The position numbers were made by a program, and so were the translations under genes. A stretch of DNA of 64,000 nt from Plectrocnemia conspersa (taxonomy: Eukaryota; Arthropoda; Insecta; Trichoptera; Polycentropodidae), in the NCBI GenBank assembly GCA_009617715.1, contig VTFK01000223.1:496001-560000 (forward strand), in the 5' to 3' direction. Each line of letters opens with the position of its first letter. The stretch's first letter is position 1. The notes beneath the pieces were generated by a model. The model ran no database searches. It saw only the letters and a program-made list of their open reading frames with translations, and was not told the DNA's origin. This document shows, piece by piece, positions 61,115-64,000 of this stretch.

Positions 61115-62166
61115 TGCATACACTACACTCTCTGGAAGTTGGCCAAGGTTGGCCAAGGACGGAGAATATAGTTGGTTACTTCGGTCGAGTTCGGTTCTGC
61201 CTGCTCTAAAATCTCTCGGAAGTTGTTCGAGGTTACCGAGAACGAGAGATAAAGTGGGGGTAATTATGTCGACTTGGCCAGCTTCGAGCGCTTCCGAACA
61301 TTGTCGGCATTTTTTCTGAGTCAAAGGGAGCGCGAGCGGTGAGATACTTCCCATTTCGCTCTGCGCGTAGGCGTCCTATGGTTAACACGCATGACGAGCG
61401 CTGCATCGTGGTCACGTGGTCAAGTTATAATACCACATGCTTTTTGGGGACTTGATCCTACAGCAGGACGTATGTTAACATGCTTTTATGAAACTCGATC
61501 TTCAACAGACTCTTATTGACATCTTTGAATATTTTAGGGTGTTAAAAGGGATTAATTATATTTTTGATAGTATATTCTTCTAACAGATATATCGTTATTA
61601 TATTTTTTCTATATAAAATTAAATAATTAAAAATAATTAGTGGTACTTGATTTTGTTAAAAAAAATCTTTTCCAATATCTTTATGTATTTTCCTAGATCA
61701 GCTTATATAAATGTCACACCATAACGAATTCTTATTTAGAATCGATGGCGATAAATTCTAGGATAGTCACACATGTGGTGTTTGTATTCTGAAGTATCAT
61801 TTTTATGCCTTATGGCATTTTGCAAAAGCCGACAAAGATTTTGCGTAAATTGAATATTTACAACCGAAAAGTTTTCATTGATATTGTATTGATGAGTGCC
61901 CACACAAACTTTTATAATTATTAGTAGCGTAATTTTAATAACATGACAATTAAAAAATTGCGATTATTTGGCACTTTTTTTTTTCGATCGCGCGCAAATA
62001 TGCCGGCTGTACGTGACAACAGCCGCCGACCGAACGTCATCCACGCCGCGAAGCGCGTGGGCATATGAAATCCGCGACAGTATGGGCGCTTACTCGAAGT
62101 CGTAGATCTCGGCCGACTTCAGTTGTAGCTTCGGTTCGGACAACTTCCAGAGTGTAGTGGAGGCAT
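61115..62166. mobile_element. TIR element of about 1.05 kb with GC-rich ends
   Basis: The left end (tgcatacactacactctctg, then gaagttg) and the reverse-complemented right end (atgcctccactacactctgg, then aagttg) are inverted copies of about 27 bp, with TA at both outer edges. The outer 300 bp on the left and 180 bp on the right are GC-rich, while the middle (61440-61975) is AT-rich. An internal hairpin (ccacgc, loop, gcgtgg) lies near 62040-62060. The minus frame at 61112-61354 runs through the TIR and is not a recognisable transposase. Family unknown; TA targets suggest a Tc1/mariner relative. Confidence 0.6.
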
Positions 62167-62759
62167 TACTGTAAAATTTAGCTAAAAATAAAAAAAAGTT
62201 TGCAATTCATTATTAAATTCTAAAATATTATATAAAAAATATTTTTAATTCTTATATTATCACTAAGTTTATTTTATTATTTCATTAAGCCCCTTTAAGA
62301 CTTGTAACTGCTTAAAAATGGTATTAATCAAAGGTTCAACGTGTTCTTTGTCTAATTGGTCGTGGCAAACTCTTGTATTACTATTTTTATTTTACATTGA
62401 AGTTTGATCCGTATAAATATGGCATGGATAACATTTTGTGATACAATTGTTTCAATACCCAATTATTTCTGCTTTTATATTATATCTAATTAATATCGCA
62501 CACACGAGAAAAGAAAAAACATAATTAAAGTATAAATGATTCAATCTAGTTTAAATTAGTAGTCAATATTTAATTTGTAGCATCTACGAATATATCTAAA
62601 TCACAGTTTTACTGAAACATTACACGAATAATACCTACCTTTATTTGCCAGCCATCTACATCAGCATAATAAAGAATTGCTTTTTAAATTATGTTTTAAT
62701 TGTTAGAATTGTTACAAGAGTTTACAAATAAATAAGTATTCTTATACGAATTACCCATC
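62167..62759. other. AT-rich noncoding stretch
   Basis: I see nothing coding here. Confidence 0.5.
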
Positions 62760-63190
62760 TCTATTTGACCGAAAATCGATCGTATTCTGGATTAATTAAT
62801 GACCCAAATGGGACTCCCAGGTAATGGTAATTTAGTGCGATCGTTAATTGGGAACGTTGTACCTGTGCCAACCAGATAATACCCCCTGCTCGGGTGTTTC
62901 GTGAGACTCTTTCGCGAGTTTTCCGTGAGGGTAACCTCGTTCCGAAAGTTTTCGCAAAAGCTCGCGCGTGCCGAGCCTTCCGGTCGGCGGAACCGAGCTT
63001 TCCCTTTTCGACTCGTCTGCTGCCACACGGATGCTCGTGGAGAACTTTTTGAACAAACACTTGTTAGTATGTGCGATAGGGCGATCGTGATTTTCCGACC
63101 GTTCGATTTTACTTTCGCTGCGAATCTCACAAATAGTGGAGTAACTTTCTCATTTGACGAGATTGTTTGGGTCCCGACTTGAGTGGCAAA
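62760..63190. promoter_or_regulatory. GC-rich island open on both strands
   Basis: Positions 62760-63130 are open in three minus-strand frames and one plus-strand frame at once, which reflects low stop-codon density in GC-rich sequence rather than coding selection. No domain is recognisable. It is either regulatory DNA or an exon I cannot identify. Confidence 0.25.
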
Positions 63191-64000
63191 TAGAATCGCG
63201 GGTTTGGTCTAGAATTTTTTATATACAAAAACATGTTATTAAGGAAATTATTGTCAATAAGCTATATGCAGCTTCTTATATAATCTTAAATATTTATAAA
63301 CAATTTTTCAACTAGCCAGTTAAATTTTTGTTTTTATTAATAAATATATACATGTAATAAAATGGCGGTTCATTAGTAAAATGTTTAATTTCTGCCAATT
63401 GCACCTGAACGCTTATAAAAATAAATGGCAATTAGCGATTCTGATACTCGGCACTTTAACGAATTCCGAGAATCGATGTTTGTATGTAGTACATACATAT
63501 ATAATAAAACATAAATCATAGATTATTTTTTTTGTGTATTTTATTGCAAAATGTGTTACAAAAGGATAAATATATTTATCTGAAATTATTCTTTTGCTCA
63601 ATTTTTATCTTATGTTTCGCGTTGATATAATTTGTTTCAATTGCATTCTCTAATATATTTGCAATTATTATTTATTATAATAAATTAAACATGCTTTTAA
63701 AAAGCCAATGTTTTTAGTCATAATATCTGGATTATGTAAAAAAATATTAAATTTATGAGACTTTTATTTCTGCGTTATTAAATATATGTTTTACAATCTC
63801 TAAACATTTTCACTTATGCTTAAATGTCTTGATATTTAAGACCAATATCTTTTTGATTAAGATTAAGTATATTAAATATGATTGATATTAAGTATATAAA
63901 ATATTGGAAAATATATACAAAAGTATTTATAATTTTGCATACTTTTTGCATTTTTACCCTGTGGAGCCAATTGTGTTATTCATTAGTAAAATATAAGTTT
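63191..64000. other. AT-rich noncoding stretch
   Basis: I see no gene. The 62-codon minus frame at 63413-63601 is A/T-driven and unrecognised. Confidence 0.5.

Noticed and set aside
62761..63182. Overlapping frames on both strands as exons
   Set aside because: Four frames open at once over the same bases indicate few stop codons due to composition, not coding selection.
1..64000. CRISPR array, operon or viral genome
   Set aside because: No regularly spaced direct repeats with unique spacers, no clustered same-strand long frames and no viral gene were seen.

Overview
The window looks like AT-rich nuclear DNA from an animal, most probably an insect. The evidence is long A/T-rich noncoding stretches, tRNA-derived SINE copies, several families of terminal-inverted-repeat (TIR) DNA transposons, splice-site-like signals and moderately GC-richer islands. 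Nothing bacterial (operons, Shine-Dalgarno-led genes, CRISPR) is present. A butterfly or moth would fit, but no diagnostic gene is present and the order is a guess.

No intact host protein-coding gene is visible. The longest open frame is 117 codons, none matches a family I recognise except two transposase remnants, and many sit in islands open on both strands. The best reading is a gene desert or the inside of a very long intron. On the + strand four places have a 3' splice-site-like tract running directly into a 5' splice-site motif (junctions at 343/344, 11787/11788, 39149/39150 and 44832/44833). This is the arrangement of recursive-splicing (ratchet) sites in long introns, and if real it would place a host gene on the + strand.

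The mobile DNA is diverse. There is a degenerate pogo-like element (3695-4173) and two copies of one TA-flanked family (10045-10906 and 32141-33012). A 479-bp element (18147-18625) has a perfect 9-bp target duplication and TIRs built from a repeated 14-nt GC-rich module. A hAT deletion derivative (22914-24027) has a perfect 8-bp duplication and still carries the transposase dimerisation tail. Further pieces are a TIR element with a small open frame (30459-31102), a Tc1-like transposase fragment (about 50223-50400), a GC-ended TIR element (about 61115-62166), two copies of a SINE in opposite orientation (35655-35803 minus, 46592-46745 plus), and two LTR-like or other retroelement remnants (about 50695-51250 and 58965-59440).

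Separate from these are long near-perfect hairpins (1219-1291, 25609-25746, 47112-47236, with smaller ones at 2168-2224 and 41502-41544), a 25-bp-period minisatellite (35225-35357), and two gapless spaced local duplications (14.3-14.6 kb and 33.7-34.0 kb).

Between the repeats lie some 15 islands of higher complexity, for example at 1.65, 4.7, 12.8, 20.2, 21.9, 24.7, 27.6, 37.4, 40.4, 44.6, 49.2, 52.0, 57.6, 60.6 and 63.0 kb. They carry clustered homeodomain-, POU-, E2F- or nuclear-receptor-like motifs. They look like cis-regulatory modules of a developmental gene, but without alignment to a related genome this is inference.
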